A stretch of DNA of 45,732 bases from positions 1-45,732 of the forward strand of contig JADZBR010000241.1 of assembly GCA_020852035.1 (NCBI GenBank). Reading direction: 5' to 3'. The stretch is from Caulobacteraceae bacterium. Its GTDB lineage: Bacteria > Pseudomonadota > Alphaproteobacteria > Caulobacterales > Caulobacteraceae. The position numbers and the translations under genes are program-made. Under the pieces are notes generated by a model that saw nothing but the letters and a program-made list of their open reading frames with translations, had not been told where the DNA came from and did not search any database. Of this stretch, positions 1-7,936 are shown one piece after another. Every line of letters starts with the position of its first letter. Position 1 is the first letter of the stretch.

Positions 1-211
1 CAACCCGATCAAGGGCAAGCAGCTGACTAATGTGCGCGCCTCCGGCAAGGACGAGGCGGTGCGCCTGACCCCGCCGCGGCGCCTGACCCTCGAACAGGCC
101 ATCGCCTACATCGAGGAGGACGAGCTGGTGGAGGTGACGCCCAAGTCGATCCGCCTGAGGAAGCAGGTGCTGAACCCCTCCTTCCGCAAGAAGCGCGCGC
201 GCGAGGACTGA
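1..211 (+). CDS. typA: TypA/BipA ribosome-associated GTPase, C-terminal fragment
   Basis: The window opens inside this gene. Reading from base 2 gives 69 residues and a TGA at 209-211. TypA (BipA) is a translational GTPase of the EF-G family that binds ribosomes and helps growth under stress and cold. Only the extreme C-terminal domain is visible, so no GTPase motif can be checked. Recognition rests on NVRASGKDEAVRLTPP, the acidic run EEDELVEVTP, and the basic tail FRKKRARED, all typical of TypA ends. The following gene starts about 55-75 bases later on the same strand and is unrelated in function. Confidence 0.9.
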   Translation, partial: NPIKGKQLTNVRASGKDEAVRLTPPRRLTLEQAIAYIEEDELVEVTPKSIRLRKQVLNPSFRKKRARED

Positions 212-265
212 GCGGCCTTGTCCGACCGCGCCGCCGCCCGCTAGACGGAAACAGGGCGGCCCTTC

Positions 266-1582
266 GTGTCGCCGGGGGAGTCCATGGCCGAAGTCGCGCT
301 GACGCCGTCCCGAGGCGCCGCCCGAGAGCGGACGCTTCGTCTTCTGGGCGTGACGTTGGGCGCCCTGTTCCTGGCCTTTGCGGGGCTCGGCGGGGTGTTC
401 TTCTGGTATGACAGCGCCAGCGAGTGGGTGAACCACACGCGCGAGGTGCGCAGCGCGATCGCCGAGGTGATGGAGGGCCTGGCCGAGGCGGAGTCCGCGC
501 AGCGCGGCCTGCTGCTCACCGAGGACCGCCGGTTCATCGAACACCTGTCGCAGGCCCGCCGTCACATCGACGACGATATCCAGGCCATCGAGCGGCTGAC
601 CCGCGACAATCCCGAACAGCAGGGCCGGCTGGAGCGCCTGCGCGCGCTCACCCAGATCCGCCTGCAGGTGATCGACCGCACCGTGGCGATGGCGCAGGCC
701 GGCCAGGCGCGCGAGGCGACCGACCTGATCCTCCAGGGGCAGGGCCTCAGCGCGATGATCGATATCCGCGCCCTGTTGCAGGAGTTCGCCGCCGAGGAGG
801 CCCGGCTGGACGCGCGGCGCAGCGCCCGGGTCGGCGAGATCCGCATCATCCTGATCGTCGCCCTGGTGGTCTTCGCGCTCACCCTGGCCGGCCTGCTCGT
901 CCACGGGCTGCGCGAGATCGCCCTCGACCGCGAGACCGAGGCCCGGCAGACCGCCGAACTCCGCAAGCTGCTCGGCGAGCGCACCCTGCTGCTCGCCGAG
1001 GTCAATCACCGGGTGAAGAACTCCCTGCAGCAGGTGGCCAGCGTCATCCGCCTGCAGACCCGCACTGTCGTCCACGAGGGCGCCCGCCAGGCGCTGAACG
1101 ACGCGCTCAGCCGGATCATGGCCGTGGGTCGGGTGCACGAGCAGCTCTACCGCGGCGCCGACGTCGGCGAGTTCGACGCCGGCGAATACGCCGCGGTGCT
1201 GGCGCGCGAACTGGTCGACTCGATGGGCCGCGAGGACGTCGCGCTGGAGCTGGTGGTGACGCCGGCCAAGCTCGACCTCACCCGCGCGGTGCCGCTGGCG
1301 CTGATCCTCAACGAGCTTGTCACCAACGCCCTGAAATATGGTTGCCTACCCGACACAAGGGGTTGCATCCGGGTCGGGTTCGGTGCTGTAGACGAGGGCT
1401 ACCGGCTCAGCGTCGCCGACAAGGGGCCGGGTGTCCCGGGCGATTTCGCCCCAGAATCGAGTAAGAGTTTGGGCATGCGGGTGATTCAGGCGCTGGCGAG
1501 GCAACTGAATGGGCGCCTCGTCGTTGAGAAGCCTCCGGTCGGCGCGGAGTTCGCCGTCGTATTCCCCAAGGGTGTCTCATGA
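266..1582 (+). CDS. CHASE3-domain sensor histidine kinase (HisKA_2/HWE type)
   Basis: Membrane sensor kinase. Counting from the GTG at 266: a first membrane helix at about 27-48, an extracytoplasmic all-helical CHASE3-like sensor at about 50-190, a second helix at about 194-213, then a dimerisation/phosphoacceptor segment EVNHRVKNSLQQ with the predicted phosphorylated His248. An HATPase domain follows, with an N-box NELVTNALKYG, ADKGPGVP and SLGMRV. The helix around NHRVKN places it with HisKA_2/HWE kinases rather than classical HisKA ones. The start is uncertain: ATG at 284 follows GGGGGAG closely and would remove only six residues. The stop overlaps the ATG of the receiver gene by four bases, so the two are translationally coupled and almost certainly a pair. 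In alphaproteobacteria such kinases often feed the PhyR/EcfG general stress response; that role is inference here. Confidence 0.88.
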   Translation: MSPGESMAEVALTPSRGAARERTLRLLGVTLGALFLAFAGLGGVFFWYDSASEWVNHTREVRSAIAEVMEGLAEAESAQRGLLLTEDRRFIEHLSQARRHIDDDIQAIERLTRDNPEQQGRLERLRALTQIRLQVIDRTVAMAQAGQAREATDLILQGQGLSAMIDIRALLQEFAAEEARLDARRSARVGEIRIILIVALVVFALTLAGLLVHGLREIALDRETEARQTAELRKLLGERTLLLAEVNHRVKNSLQQVASVIRLQTRTVVHEGARQALNDALSRIMAVGRVHEQLYRGADVGEFDAGEYAAVLARELVDSMGREDVALELVVTPAKLDLTRAVPLALILNELVTNALKYGCLPDTRGCIRVGFGAVDEGYRLSVADKGPGVPGDFAPESSKSLGMRVIQALARQLNGRLVVEKPPVGAEFAVVFPKGVS

Positions 1583-1938
1583 CCATGCGGATCATGGTCG
1601 TCGAAGATGACGCGCTGATCGCGCTGGATATCGTCTCTCTCCTGGAGGATCTGGGCCACGAGGTGGTGGCCGAGGCGGCTGACGCCTGCACGGCCTGGGG
1701 CCTGGCCGAGGACGACAAGCCGGACCTCGCCCTGGTCGACATCCGCCTGGCCAAGGACACCGACGGCGGCAAGCTGGCCAGGAAGCTCTACGAGGAGCTG
1801 GGCGTGCGCTCGCTGTTCGTCTCGGGCAGCATCACCGCGGAGTTCCGCGAGCAGATGCGCGGCATCGAGCCGGTGGGCTTCCTCGGCAAGCCGGTGACCC
1901 GCCGCACGCTGGGCGACGCCCTGCGCGGGCTGCACTAG
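1579..1938 (+). CDS. Single-domain response regulator (CheY-like receiver)
   Basis: A 119-residue protein consisting of one receiver domain and no output domain. It has the acidic pocket E9-D10-D11, the predicted phosphorylated Asp54 in LVDIRL, a switch Ser in FVSGS (82-84) and the conserved Lys104 in FLGKPV. Its ATG overlaps the stop of the upstream CHASE3 kinase, so it is the likely cognate phosphoryl acceptor. With no DNA-binding domain it must act by protein contact, as a phosphate sink, or by relaying phosphate. Stand-alone receivers beside HWE kinases are familiar in Caulobacterales (LovK/LovR is one example), but identity with any of them is not claimed. A palindromic repeat pair follows immediately and lies between this gene and the convergent GMC oxidoreductase. 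Confidence 0.9.
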   Translation: MTMRIMVVEDDALIALDIVSLLEDLGHEVVAEAADACTAWGLAEDDKPDLALVDIRLAKDTDGGKLARKLYEELGVRSLFVSGSITAEFREQMRGIEPVGFLGKPVTRRTLGDALRGLH

Positions 1939-1947
1939 CAACACCTT

Positions 1948-2052
1948 CCGCTCATTCCCGCGAAAGCGGGAACCCAGGCTTTTTAGGTCAAGCCGGAAAC
2001 GCCTGCGCCTCCGATAGAACACCTGGGTCCCCGCTTTCGCGGGGATGATCGG
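1948..2052. repeat. Paired inverted palindromes, REPIN-like, family 1 copy A
   Basis: Two inverted arms of about 32 bases (1948-1979 and 2021-2052) flank a 41-base core. Each arm contains its own hairpin: TTCCCGC-GAAA-GCGGGAA at 1955-1972 and TCCCCGC-TTTC-GCGGGGA at 2028-2045, followed by an ACCCAGG motif. The element lies between two convergent gene ends, so it may also act as a bidirectional 3' barrier, but there is no T tract of the kind an intrinsic terminator needs. The same family recurs at 27583-27690. Confidence 0.85.
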
Positions 2053-2060
2053 AAAATGGG

Positions 2061-3653
2061 TCAGGCCCTGGCCGCCAGGTGATCGGCCTGCTTCAGCGCC
2101 AGGGCGATGATCGTCAGGGTCGGGTTGGCCCAGCCGCTGGTGGGGAACAGCGAACTCCCCGCCACATAGAGGTTCTCGATCCCGTGCACCCTGCCGTCGC
2201 CGTCGGTGGCGCCGCGCGCCGGGTCGTCGGCCATGCGGGTGGTGCCCATGTGGTGGTAGCCGGCGATCGGGTTCTTGGAGATCAGCGGGTCGAACACCCA
2301 GTCAGCGGCGGGGTCCGCCAGCCAGGGCGAAAGCTCCACGCGGCCCAGGCCGAGGCGGCGCAGTTCGCCGTCGAGGGCCTGCATGGTGAGGGCCACCGAG
2401 CGCTTGTCGAGCGGGCTCGTGGCCCAGTGCAGCCGGCCGCGCGGCATCCCCAGGGCGTCGCGCGAGGCGGGGTCGAGGGTCACGCGACTGTCCGGGTTGG
2501 GCGCCTGCTCGGTGCGGACCACGGCGTAGATCCGCCGGTCGCTGGTGCGGGTCATCGCATAGGCCCGCCAGGGATCGACCATCTCCTGCAGGCGGGTGCC
2601 GCCGTGCTTGACCGCGTACCAGACGCTGCGCCAGCCGCGGCTGGGCGCGGCCATGCTGTGGCGCATGTAGTTGAAGCCCTGCATGAAGGCGCTGAGCGGC
2701 TTGCCGGGCGGGCGGCGCACATTGACCGTGAAGCTGCAGTTCAGCAGCCCCTCCTGGCGCATCAGCGCATCGCCCGAGCGCCAGGCGGCGGCGAAGCGGC
2801 TGCCGCGCATGCGGAACGCCTTGCCCATGCGCAGCACCCGGATCGGCTTGTCCGTGACGATCTCTCCGCCGCGGCAGTGGATGTGTTCCATGAAGGCGCG
2901 GCCGACCCAGTCGTTGCCGAGGCCGTTCGGCAGCACCGAGCGGGAGGCCAGCATCAGCCGGGCGTTCTCGATCCCGCCGCAGGCGAGCACGAAGGTTCTG
3001 GCCTCGATCCGCGTCTGGCGGCCCTGCAGGTCGGCGACGGCCGCGCCCGCGATGCTGCGGCCGTTCGCGGCGGCGACCACCTCGGTGACGGTGGCCCCGG
3101 TGATCACCCGGATGCGCGGATGGTCGAGGATCTCGCGCCGGTGCGAGGCGGTGAAGCGGTCGATGTGCAGGTCGAACTGCCAGTAGTCGGCGTCGATCCT
3201 GTCGCGGTTCACCCGCGGCAGGCTGGCCCGGCGGTCGAGCACGTGCATCGTGTGGTAGTCGCTGAGCAGTTCCAGCTGCCGCTCGGCCCGGTCGTAGTAG
3301 GGCGCCAGGGTCTCGGACCCATACGGCCAGCCGGAGAGCGGGATCGCCTCGCGCGCCTCGAAGTCGATGGGATCAAGCCGGCAGGTGCGTCCGCCCCAGA
3401 TGGCGGTGGTGCCGCCGAAGAACCGCAGGCGCGCCCGCTCCAGGTCATAGTAGGGCAGGCCGGTGTTCTCAGCCTTGTTGAGCGCCTGCACGCCCGGGTC
3501 GTAGTCGAAGCCGCCGCTCTCGACGAGCAGCACCTGGCGCCCCGCGTCGGCCAGGGCCTTGGCCAGCGTCTGGCCGGCCGCGCCCGCGCCGATGATGCAG
3601 ACCTCGGCGGTCAGCGGGCCGCTGGCGGCGACGTCGGCGAAGGTCTGATGCAT
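2061..3653 (-). CDS. GMC-family FAD-dependent oxidoreductase
   Basis: A 530-residue flavoenzyme of the glucose-methanol-choline oxidoreductase superfamily, which oxidises alcohol groups of sugars, sterols, choline or similar substrates. It has an N-terminal FAD-binding motif GAGAAG at residues 22-27 with the ribose-binding Glu in LLVESGG. The C-terminal GMC domain has the catalytic-His block YHHMGTTRMADDP and the closing motif NLYVAGSSLFPTSGWANPT. No signal peptide or Tat motif is visible, so it is probably cytoplasmic. The ATG is at 3651-3653. The next gene on the same strand, an aminotransferase, ends 33 bases upstream of it, so the two could share a transcript. The substrate cannot be told from sequence; sugar-type GMC dehydrogenases are one possibility. 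Confidence 0.88.
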   Translation of the reverse strand: MHQTFADVAASGPLTAEVCIIGAGAAGQTLAKALADAGRQVLLVESGGFDYDPGVQALNKAENTGLPYYDLERARLRFFGGTTAIWGGRTCRLDPIDFEAREAIPLSGWPYGSETLAPYYDRAERQLELLSDYHTMHVLDRRASLPRVNRDRIDADYWQFDLHIDRFTASHRREILDHPRIRVITGATVTEVVAAANGRSIAGAAVADLQGRQTRIEARTFVLACGGIENARLMLASRSVLPNGLGNDWVGRAFMEHIHCRGGEIVTDKPIRVLRMGKAFRMRGSRFAAAWRSGDALMRQEGLLNCSFTVNVRRPPGKPLSAFMQGFNYMRHSMAAPSRGWRSVWYAVKHGGTRLQEMVDPWRAYAMTRTSDRRIYAVVRTEQAPNPDSRVTLDPASRDALGMPRGRLHWATSPLDKRSVALTMQALDGELRRLGLGRVELSPWLADPAADWVFDPLISKNPIAGYHHMGTTRMADDPARGATDGDGRVHGIENLYVAGSSLFPTSGWANPTLTIIALALKQADHLAARA

Positions 3654-3686
3654 GAAGGCTCCCCTGCGAGAGCGGCCCCTAGATGG

Positions 3687-4847
3687 CTACGGCCCGCGCA
3701 TCAAGAGCCTGGCCTTGGCCAGACGCTCGACGCCGGCGTCTAGGGTGGCGTCCGACTTGGCGAAGCACAGCCGCGCGACGTTGGTCACCGCCTCCTCCGT
3801 GTAGAAGGCCGAGACCGGGATCGCCGCCACGCCGGCCTCGACGACGGCGCGGCGGCAGAAGGTCTGGTCGTCGACGGCGATTCCCGAGGCGGCGAGGTCG
3901 ATGCTGAGGAAGTAGGCGCCCTCGCTCGCCAGGGTGACGAAGCCGGCGTCCTTCAGGCCGGCGGCCAGCCGGTCGCGCGAGCGCTGGAAGTCGCCGCGCA
4001 TGGCCGCGAAGTGATCGGCGGGCTTGGCGAGGCCGTAGGCGACGGCGGCCTGCAGGTTCGGCGGGGTGGTGAAGGTGAGGACTTGGTGCGCCTTGGCGAC
4101 CGCCTCGATCAGCCGCGGCGCCGCGCAGGCGAAGCCGACCTTCCAGCCGGTCATGGAGAAGATCTTGCCCGCCGAGCCGATCTTCACCGCCCGCTCGCGC
4201 ATCCCCGGCTGGGCGATCAGCGGGTGGTGCGCGCGGCCGTCGAACAACACGTGCTCCCAGACCTCGTCGCAGACGGCGACGACATCGAAGCGGCGACAGA
4301 AGTCGGCCAGCAGGGCGATCTCGCCCTCATCGAAGGCATGGGCGGCGGGGTTCAGCGGGTCGTTGAAGACCACCACCCTGGTCCGTTCGCTGAAGGCTTC
4401 GGCGAGCGCCGCCTCGGTCAGCCGCCAGGCCGGCGGTTTCAGGCTGACGAACCGGGGGACGCCGCCGGCCAGCCGCACCAGCGGCAGATAGGCGTCGTAC
4501 ATCGGCTGGATCAGCACCACCTCGTCGCCGGGCGAGACCAGCGCCAGCAGGCTCGCCGCCAGCGCCTCCGTCGCGCCGGAGGTGACCACCACTTCCTCGG
4601 AGGAGAGATCGAGTCCCTGGAAGCGCCGGTAGTGCTCGGCCACCGCCGCGCGCAGTTCCGGCAGGCCGCGCATCGGCGGATACTGGTTGGACCCCGCCAT
4701 CGTCGCCTCGGCGGCCTTGGCGCGGATGTCCTCGGGCCCGTCGCTCTCGGGAAAGCCCTGGCCGAGGTTCACCGCCCCGTGCTGGCGGGCGAGGCCGGAG
4801 ACCACGTCGAAGATGGTCGTCGGCATGTCGGCGAAGATCGGGTTCAA
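3687..4847 (-). CDS. PLP-dependent aminotransferase, class I (kynurenine/methionine aminotransferase-like)
   Basis: A fold-type I aminotransferase of 386 residues. The Schiff-base lysine is K228 in GSAGKIFSMTGWKVGF. The PLP-ring residues D194 (VCDEVW), N166 (NDPLNP) and the Y117/Y120 region are present, with an N-terminal substrate segment LGQGFP. Overall it resembles the YbdL/CCBL (methionine or kynurenine aminotransferase) group. The usual NNPHNP motif reads NDPLNP, a mild departure. The frame stays open much further upstream, but the family's N-terminus begins at a TTG (4845-4847) preceded by AGGAG with 6-base spacing, so that start is chosen. It is divergent from the transsulfuration genes, which would fit methionine or cysteine metabolism, but that is inference. 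Confidence 0.85.
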   Translation of the reverse strand: MNPIFADMPTTIFDVVSGLARQHGAVNLGQGFPESDGPEDIRAKAAEATMAGSNQYPPMRGLPELRAAVAEHYRRFQGLDLSSEEVVVTSGATEALAASLLALVSPGDEVVLIQPMYDAYLPLVRLAGGVPRFVSLKPPAWRLTEAALAEAFSERTRVVVFNDPLNPAAHAFDEGEIALLADFCRRFDVVAVCDEVWEHVLFDGRAHHPLIAQPGMRERAVKIGSAGKIFSMTGWKVGFACAAPRLIEAVAKAHQVLTFTTPPNLQAAVAYGLAKPADHFAAMRGDFQRSRDRLAAGLKDAGFVTLASEGAYFLSIDLAASGIAVDDQTFCRRAVVEAGVAAIPVSAFYTEEAVTNVARLCFAKSDATLDAGVERLAKARLLMRGP

Positions 4848-4853
4848 ACGAGG

Positions 4854-4858
4854 CTCCT
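4854..4858 (-). promoter_or_regulatory. Ribosome binding site fixing the TTG start of the aminotransferase
   Basis: AGGAG on the minus strand lies six bases upstream of the TTG at 4845-4847. No ATG in the region has a comparable site. The first in-frame internal ATG (4824-4826) would remove seven residues, while the long upstream extension would translate straight through the repeat element. Confidence 0.6.
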
Positions 4859-4863
4859 GCGCC

Positions 4864-5046
4864 AAATCCTCCCCCATGTAGCAAAGCGGAATGGGGGAGG
4901 GGGACCGCGAAGCGGTAGAGGGGGCGAGGTTCTGCACCGAGAGCCAGCAAGGAGGCGTCGGCGAGAACCTGCCGAGACTGACGCCCAGTCGCGCCCCTTC
5001 AACCGCTTCGCGGTCCCCCTCCCCCGCAGGCGGGGGAGGATTTTTG
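4864..5046. repeat. Long inverted repeat, REPIN-like, family 2
   Basis: The left arm begins AAATCCTCCCCC, has a short loop, and continues GGGGGAGGGGGACCGCGAAG and CGGT up to about 4925. The right arm (about 4994-5046) is its reverse complement with a few mismatches. The core between them carries a further 7-base inverted pair, AGGTTCT (4927-4933) and AGAACCT (4974-4980), so almost the whole element can fold back. It occupies a divergent promoter region, unlike the other repeats here, which sit after genes. The 12906-12944 hairpin shares the outer arm sequence. Confidence 0.82.
5018..5045 (+). terminator. Intrinsic-terminator-like hairpin inside repeat, ahead of cbs
   Basis: A 10-bp stem CCTCCCCCGC/GCGGGGGAGG (5018-5027 and 5030-5039) with a minimal loop is followed by ATTTTT (5040-5045). 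This is the only hairpin plus T tract I find in the window. It points toward cbs and ends about 133 bases before its GTG. It could block transcription entering from upstream, or act as a leader attenuator if the cbs promoter lies within the repeat. A tetraloop version of the stem (9 bp) is more realistic sterically. Confidence 0.45.
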
Positions 5047-5178
5047 GGGCGGTCGCCCTGGTGCGGCGGGTCGAACCTGTCTGGTCGCGTGTCGAATCCG
5101 CAATAGAACTGGCCTGCCCCCGCGCGCGGGCCTATCTCTCGCGTCACCGTCCTTCGCACCCCTCCGAGAGGCGTATTC

Positions 5179-6573
5179 GTGACCGCCCAACCTTCCGCAT
5201 CGCCCGCGCCGGCCAGGTCGGCACTGGAGCTGATCGGCCATACGCCGATGCTGGAGCTGACCGGCTTCGACACCGGTCCCTGCCGTCTGTTCGTCAAGCT
5301 GGAGAGCGCCAATCCCGGCGGCTCGATCAAGGACCGCATCGCGCTCTCGATGATCGAAGCCGCCGAGGCCGACGGCCGATTGAAGCCCGGCGGGACGATC
5401 GTCGAGGCGACGGCCGGCAACACGGGCCTCGGCCTGGCCCAGGTGGGCGTGCTGAAGGGCTACAAGCTGCTGCTGGTGGTGCCGGACAAGATGGCGCGGG
5501 AGAAGATCCAGCATCTGCGGGCGCTCGGCGTCGATGTGCGCCTGACCCGCTCGGACGTCGGCAAGGGGCACCCGGAATACTACCAGGACATGGCCGAGCG
5601 GCTGGCCGCCGCCATCCCCGGGGCGATCTACATCAACCAGTTCGGCAACCCGGCCAATCCGAAGGCGCACGAGACCACGACGGGACCGGAGATCCTCGAG
5701 CAGATGGGCGGCGAGGTGGACGCGGTGGTGGTCGGCGTCGGCTCCGGCGGCACGCTGACCGGAATCGGCCGGTTCATGGCGAAGGCGTCGCCGAAGACCA
5801 GGATGATCCTCGCCGATCCGGAGGGGTCGATCCTCGCCCCGCTGGTCAACGAGGGCCGCAAGGTCGAGGCCGGCTCCTGGGTGGTGGAGGGCATCGGCGA
5901 GGACTTCGTGCCGGACAACTGCGACCTGTCGCTGGTCGCCAGGGCCTACGCCATTCCGGACCGCGAGAGCATCGCCGCGGCGCACGAACTGCTGGCCCGG
6001 GCCGGGGTGCTGGGCGGCTCGTCCTCCGGCACCCTGCTGGCCGCCGCCCTGCGCTACTGCCGCGAGCAGACCGAGCCGCAGCGGGTGGTGACCCTGGTCT
6101 GCGACACCGGCTCGAAATACCTCTCCAAGGTCTACAACCCGTTCTGGCTGGCCGAGCAGGGGCTGGCGGACCGCACGCTGCACGGCGACCTGCGCGACCT
6201 GATCGCCCGCGCCCCGTCGGAAGGCGGCGCGGTGACGGTGGGGCCGGCGGATACGCTGCTGACCGCCTACAACCGAATGCGACAGGCCGACGTCTCGCAG
6301 TTGCCGGTGCTGGATTCCGGGCGGCTGATCGGCCTGATCGACGAGAGCGACCTCCTGGAGGCGGTGGAGGATTCCAAGCCCGACAAGCGCTTTTCCCAGC
6401 CGGTCAGCGCGGCCATGACCGCCAAGCTCAACACCCTGCAGGTCTCCGAGCCGCTCGACGCCCTCTTGCCGGTGTTCGACCGCGACGAGGTGGCCATCGT
6501 GCTCGACGGGCGCGAGTTCCAGGGGCTGATCACCCGCATCGACCTGATCAACTACTTGAGGCGCGCCGCGTGA
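5179..6573 (+). CDS. cbs: Cystathionine beta-synthase with C-terminal CBS-domain pair
   Basis: Fold-type II PLP enzyme that condenses serine and homocysteine to cystathionine, the first step of reverse transsulfuration. The PLP lysine is K51 in NPGGSIKDR. The substrate loop EATAGNTGLG and the phosphate-binding motif GSGGTLTG are present, as is GGSSSG. Residues from about 345 to the end form two CBS modules (TVGPADTLL... and VSEPLDALL...), the regulatory Bateman pair of 460-residue CBS enzymes; ligand (SAM or adenosine nucleotide) is not determinable. The start is a GTG preceded by GAGAGG. The stop overlaps the GTG of the next gene by four bases, so the pathway's two enzymes are made together. 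A cysteine-synthase-only role is possible but less likely given the partner gene and Bateman domain. Confidence 0.9.
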   Translation: MTAQPSASPAPARSALELIGHTPMLELTGFDTGPCRLFVKLESANPGGSIKDRIALSMIEAAEADGRLKPGGTIVEATAGNTGLGLAQVGVLKGYKLLLVVPDKMAREKIQHLRALGVDVRLTRSDVGKGHPEYYQDMAERLAAAIPGAIYINQFGNPANPKAHETTTGPEILEQMGGEVDAVVVGVGSGGTLTGIGRFMAKASPKTRMILADPEGSILAPLVNEGRKVEAGSWVVEGIGEDFVPDNCDLSLVARAYAIPDRESIAAAHELLARAGVLGGSSSGTLLAAALRYCREQTEPQRVVTLVCDTGSKYLSKVYNPFWLAEQGLADRTLHGDLRDLIARAPSEGGAVTVGPADTLLTAYNRMRQADVSQLPVLDSGRLIGLIDESDLLEAVEDSKPDKRFSQPVSAAMTAKLNTLQVSEPLDALLPVFDRDEVAIVLDGREFQGLITRIDLINYLRRAA

Positions 6574-7742
6574 CCGACGACACCCACGGGCGCAACCGCC
6601 TGGCCTTCGCCACCCGCACGATCCACGGCGGCCAGTCGCCGGACCCCACCACCGGGGCGGTGATGCCGCCGATCTACGCCACCTCGACCTACGCCCAGTC
6701 GAGCCCCGGCGTGCATCAGGGGTTCGAGTATTCCCGCAGTCAGAACCCCACCCGCTTCGCCTTCGAGCGGGCCATCGCCGACCTGGAGAGCGGGACCAGG
6801 GGCTACGCCTTCGCCTCGGGCCTGGCGGCCATCGCCACCTTCCTGGAGACCCTCGACGCCGGCAGCCACGTGATCGCCAGCGAGGACCTCTACGGCGGCT
6901 CCTTCCGGCTGTTCGACAAGGTGCGCCGCCGCACGGCCGGGCTGGAGTTCAGCTTCGTCGACCTTGCGGACATGGACGCGCTGGCGGCCGCGGTGCGGCC
7001 GAACACCCGGCTGATCTGGGTGGAGACGCCCACCAACCCGCTGCTGCGGCTGGTCGACCTCGCGGCGATCGCCGCCTTCGCCAGGCCGCGCGGCATCACG
7101 ACCTGCGCCGACAACACCTTCGCCAGCCCCTACATCCAGCGCCCGCTGGAGCACGGCATCGACGCGGTGATGCACTCGACCACCAAATACCTCTCCGGCC
7201 ATTCGGACATCGTCGGCGGCTGCCTGGCGGTGGGCGACAACCAGGCCCTCGCCGACCAGCTCACCTTCCTGCAGAACGCCATCGGTTCGGTGGCCTCGCC
7301 GTTCGACAGCTTCCTGGCCCTGCGCGGGGTCAAGACGCTGGCCCTGCGCATGGCCCGCCATTGCGAGAGCGCCCAGCGGATCGCCGAGTGGCTGGAGGCG
7401 CGCGCCGACGTGGCGCGGGTCTTCTATCCCGGCCTCGCCAGCCATCCGCAGCACGCGCTGGCCCGCCGCCAGATGCACGGTTTCGGCGGCATGATCACCG
7501 CCGTGCTCGACCGCGACCTGGCGGGGACGCTGAAGTTCCTGGAGCGCACGCGCCTCTTCACCCTGGCCGAGAGCCTGGGTGGGGTGGAGAGCCTGATCGA
7601 GCACCCGGCGATCATGACCCACGCCTCCATCCCGGCCGAGACCCGCGCGCGAATCGGCATCGCCGACGGCCTGGTGCGCCTCTCGGTCGGTGTCGAGGAC
7701 TGCGACGACCTGATCGCCGACCTGGATCAGGCGCTCGCCTGA
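6570..7742 (+). CDS. Cystathionine gamma-lyase / gamma-synthase family PLP enzyme
   Basis: A 390-residue enzyme of the Cys/Met metabolism PLP family. The Schiff-base lysine is K206 in HSTTKYLSGHSD. Phosphate-binding Y54 and R56 lie in EYSRSQNPTR, and D181 is the ring-nitrogen partner in CADNTFASP. The C-terminal block SLGGVESLIEHPA is typical of the family. With its GTG inside the stop region of cystathionine beta-synthase (four-base overlap), the best reading is cystathionine gamma-lyase, completing homocysteine-to-cysteine conversion. Sequence alone does not exclude gamma-synthase activity. A run of ten G follows the stop directly (7743-7752). Confidence 0.88.
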   Translation: MTDDTHGRNRLAFATRTIHGGQSPDPTTGAVMPPIYATSTYAQSSPGVHQGFEYSRSQNPTRFAFERAIADLESGTRGYAFASGLAAIATFLETLDAGSHVIASEDLYGGSFRLFDKVRRRTAGLEFSFVDLADMDALAAAVRPNTRLIWVETPTNPLLRLVDLAAIAAFARPRGITTCADNTFASPYIQRPLEHGIDAVMHSTTKYLSGHSDIVGGCLAVGDNQALADQLTFLQNAIGSVASPFDSFLALRGVKTLALRMARHCESAQRIAEWLEARADVARVFYPGLASHPQHALARRQMHGFGGMITAVLDRDLAGTLKFLERTRLFTLAESLGGVESLIEHPAIMTHASIPAETRARIGIADGLVRLSVGVEDCDDLIADLDQALA

Positions 7743-7936
7743 GGGGGGGGGGCGTGTATGACGCGCGGTTGCGCGGCCTGGGCGAAATTTCCGCGCGCAA
7801 GATTGCAGCGACGACACGCCCCGGCCCAAAAGCGCCGGCGCGATGGCGGATCGGACTTTGCGAACCCTCTCACGGATGTGAGTTTGGTCCCGATTCTGGG
7901 GATTGGAGCCGGCGCCGCCGCCGGCAGGGAGTGGGC
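7743..7936. other. Intergenic region upstream of the TonB-dependent receptor
   Basis: This 194-base gap has no gene. It starts with a ten-G homopolymer (7743-7752). It contains a small perfect inverted repeat CTCAC-GGAT-GTGAG at 7869-7882, a GANTC site (GATTC, 7892-7896) 41 bases before the receptor ATG, and AGGGAG (7926-7931) as ribosome binding site. A promoter for the receptor is expected here, but I cannot assign -35/-10 boxes. Confidence 0.5.

Larger units (their letters stand above)
4848..5178. other. 331-base divergent intergenic region, mostly repeat
   Basis: This gap separates the divergent aminotransferase and cystathionine beta-synthase genes. Bases 4864-5046 are filled by a long foldback repeat, leaving only about 130 bases (5047-5178) of ordinary leader before the cbs GTG. 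That leader contains a GANTC site (GAATC, 5094-5098), a GC-rich short stem around CCCCGCGCGCGGG, and GAGAGG upstream of the start. I looked for SAM- and SAH-type riboswitch motifs and recognised none. No convincing -35/-10 pair is visible. Confidence 0.6.

Noticed and set aside
1948..2052. Interpretation of the repeat as a classical bidirectional rho-independent terminator
   Set aside because: Hairpins are present but neither is followed by a run of T on either strand; the recurrence at 27583-27690 favours a repeat element.
5047..5178. Possible SAM or SAH riboswitch before cbs
   Set aside because: I looked for the conserved SAM-II and SAH core motifs and do not see them; only a short GC-rich stem is present.
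4011..6569. A long plus-strand open frame preceding the gamma-lyase GTG
   Set aside because: It crosses the aminotransferase antisense and reads cystathionine beta-synthase out of frame; only the part from 6570 encodes family sequence.
7869..7882. Inverted repeat CTCAC-GGAT-GTGAG before the TonB receptor as an operator
   Set aside because: Five-base arms are too short to assign to any regulator family; recorded only in the intergenic description.
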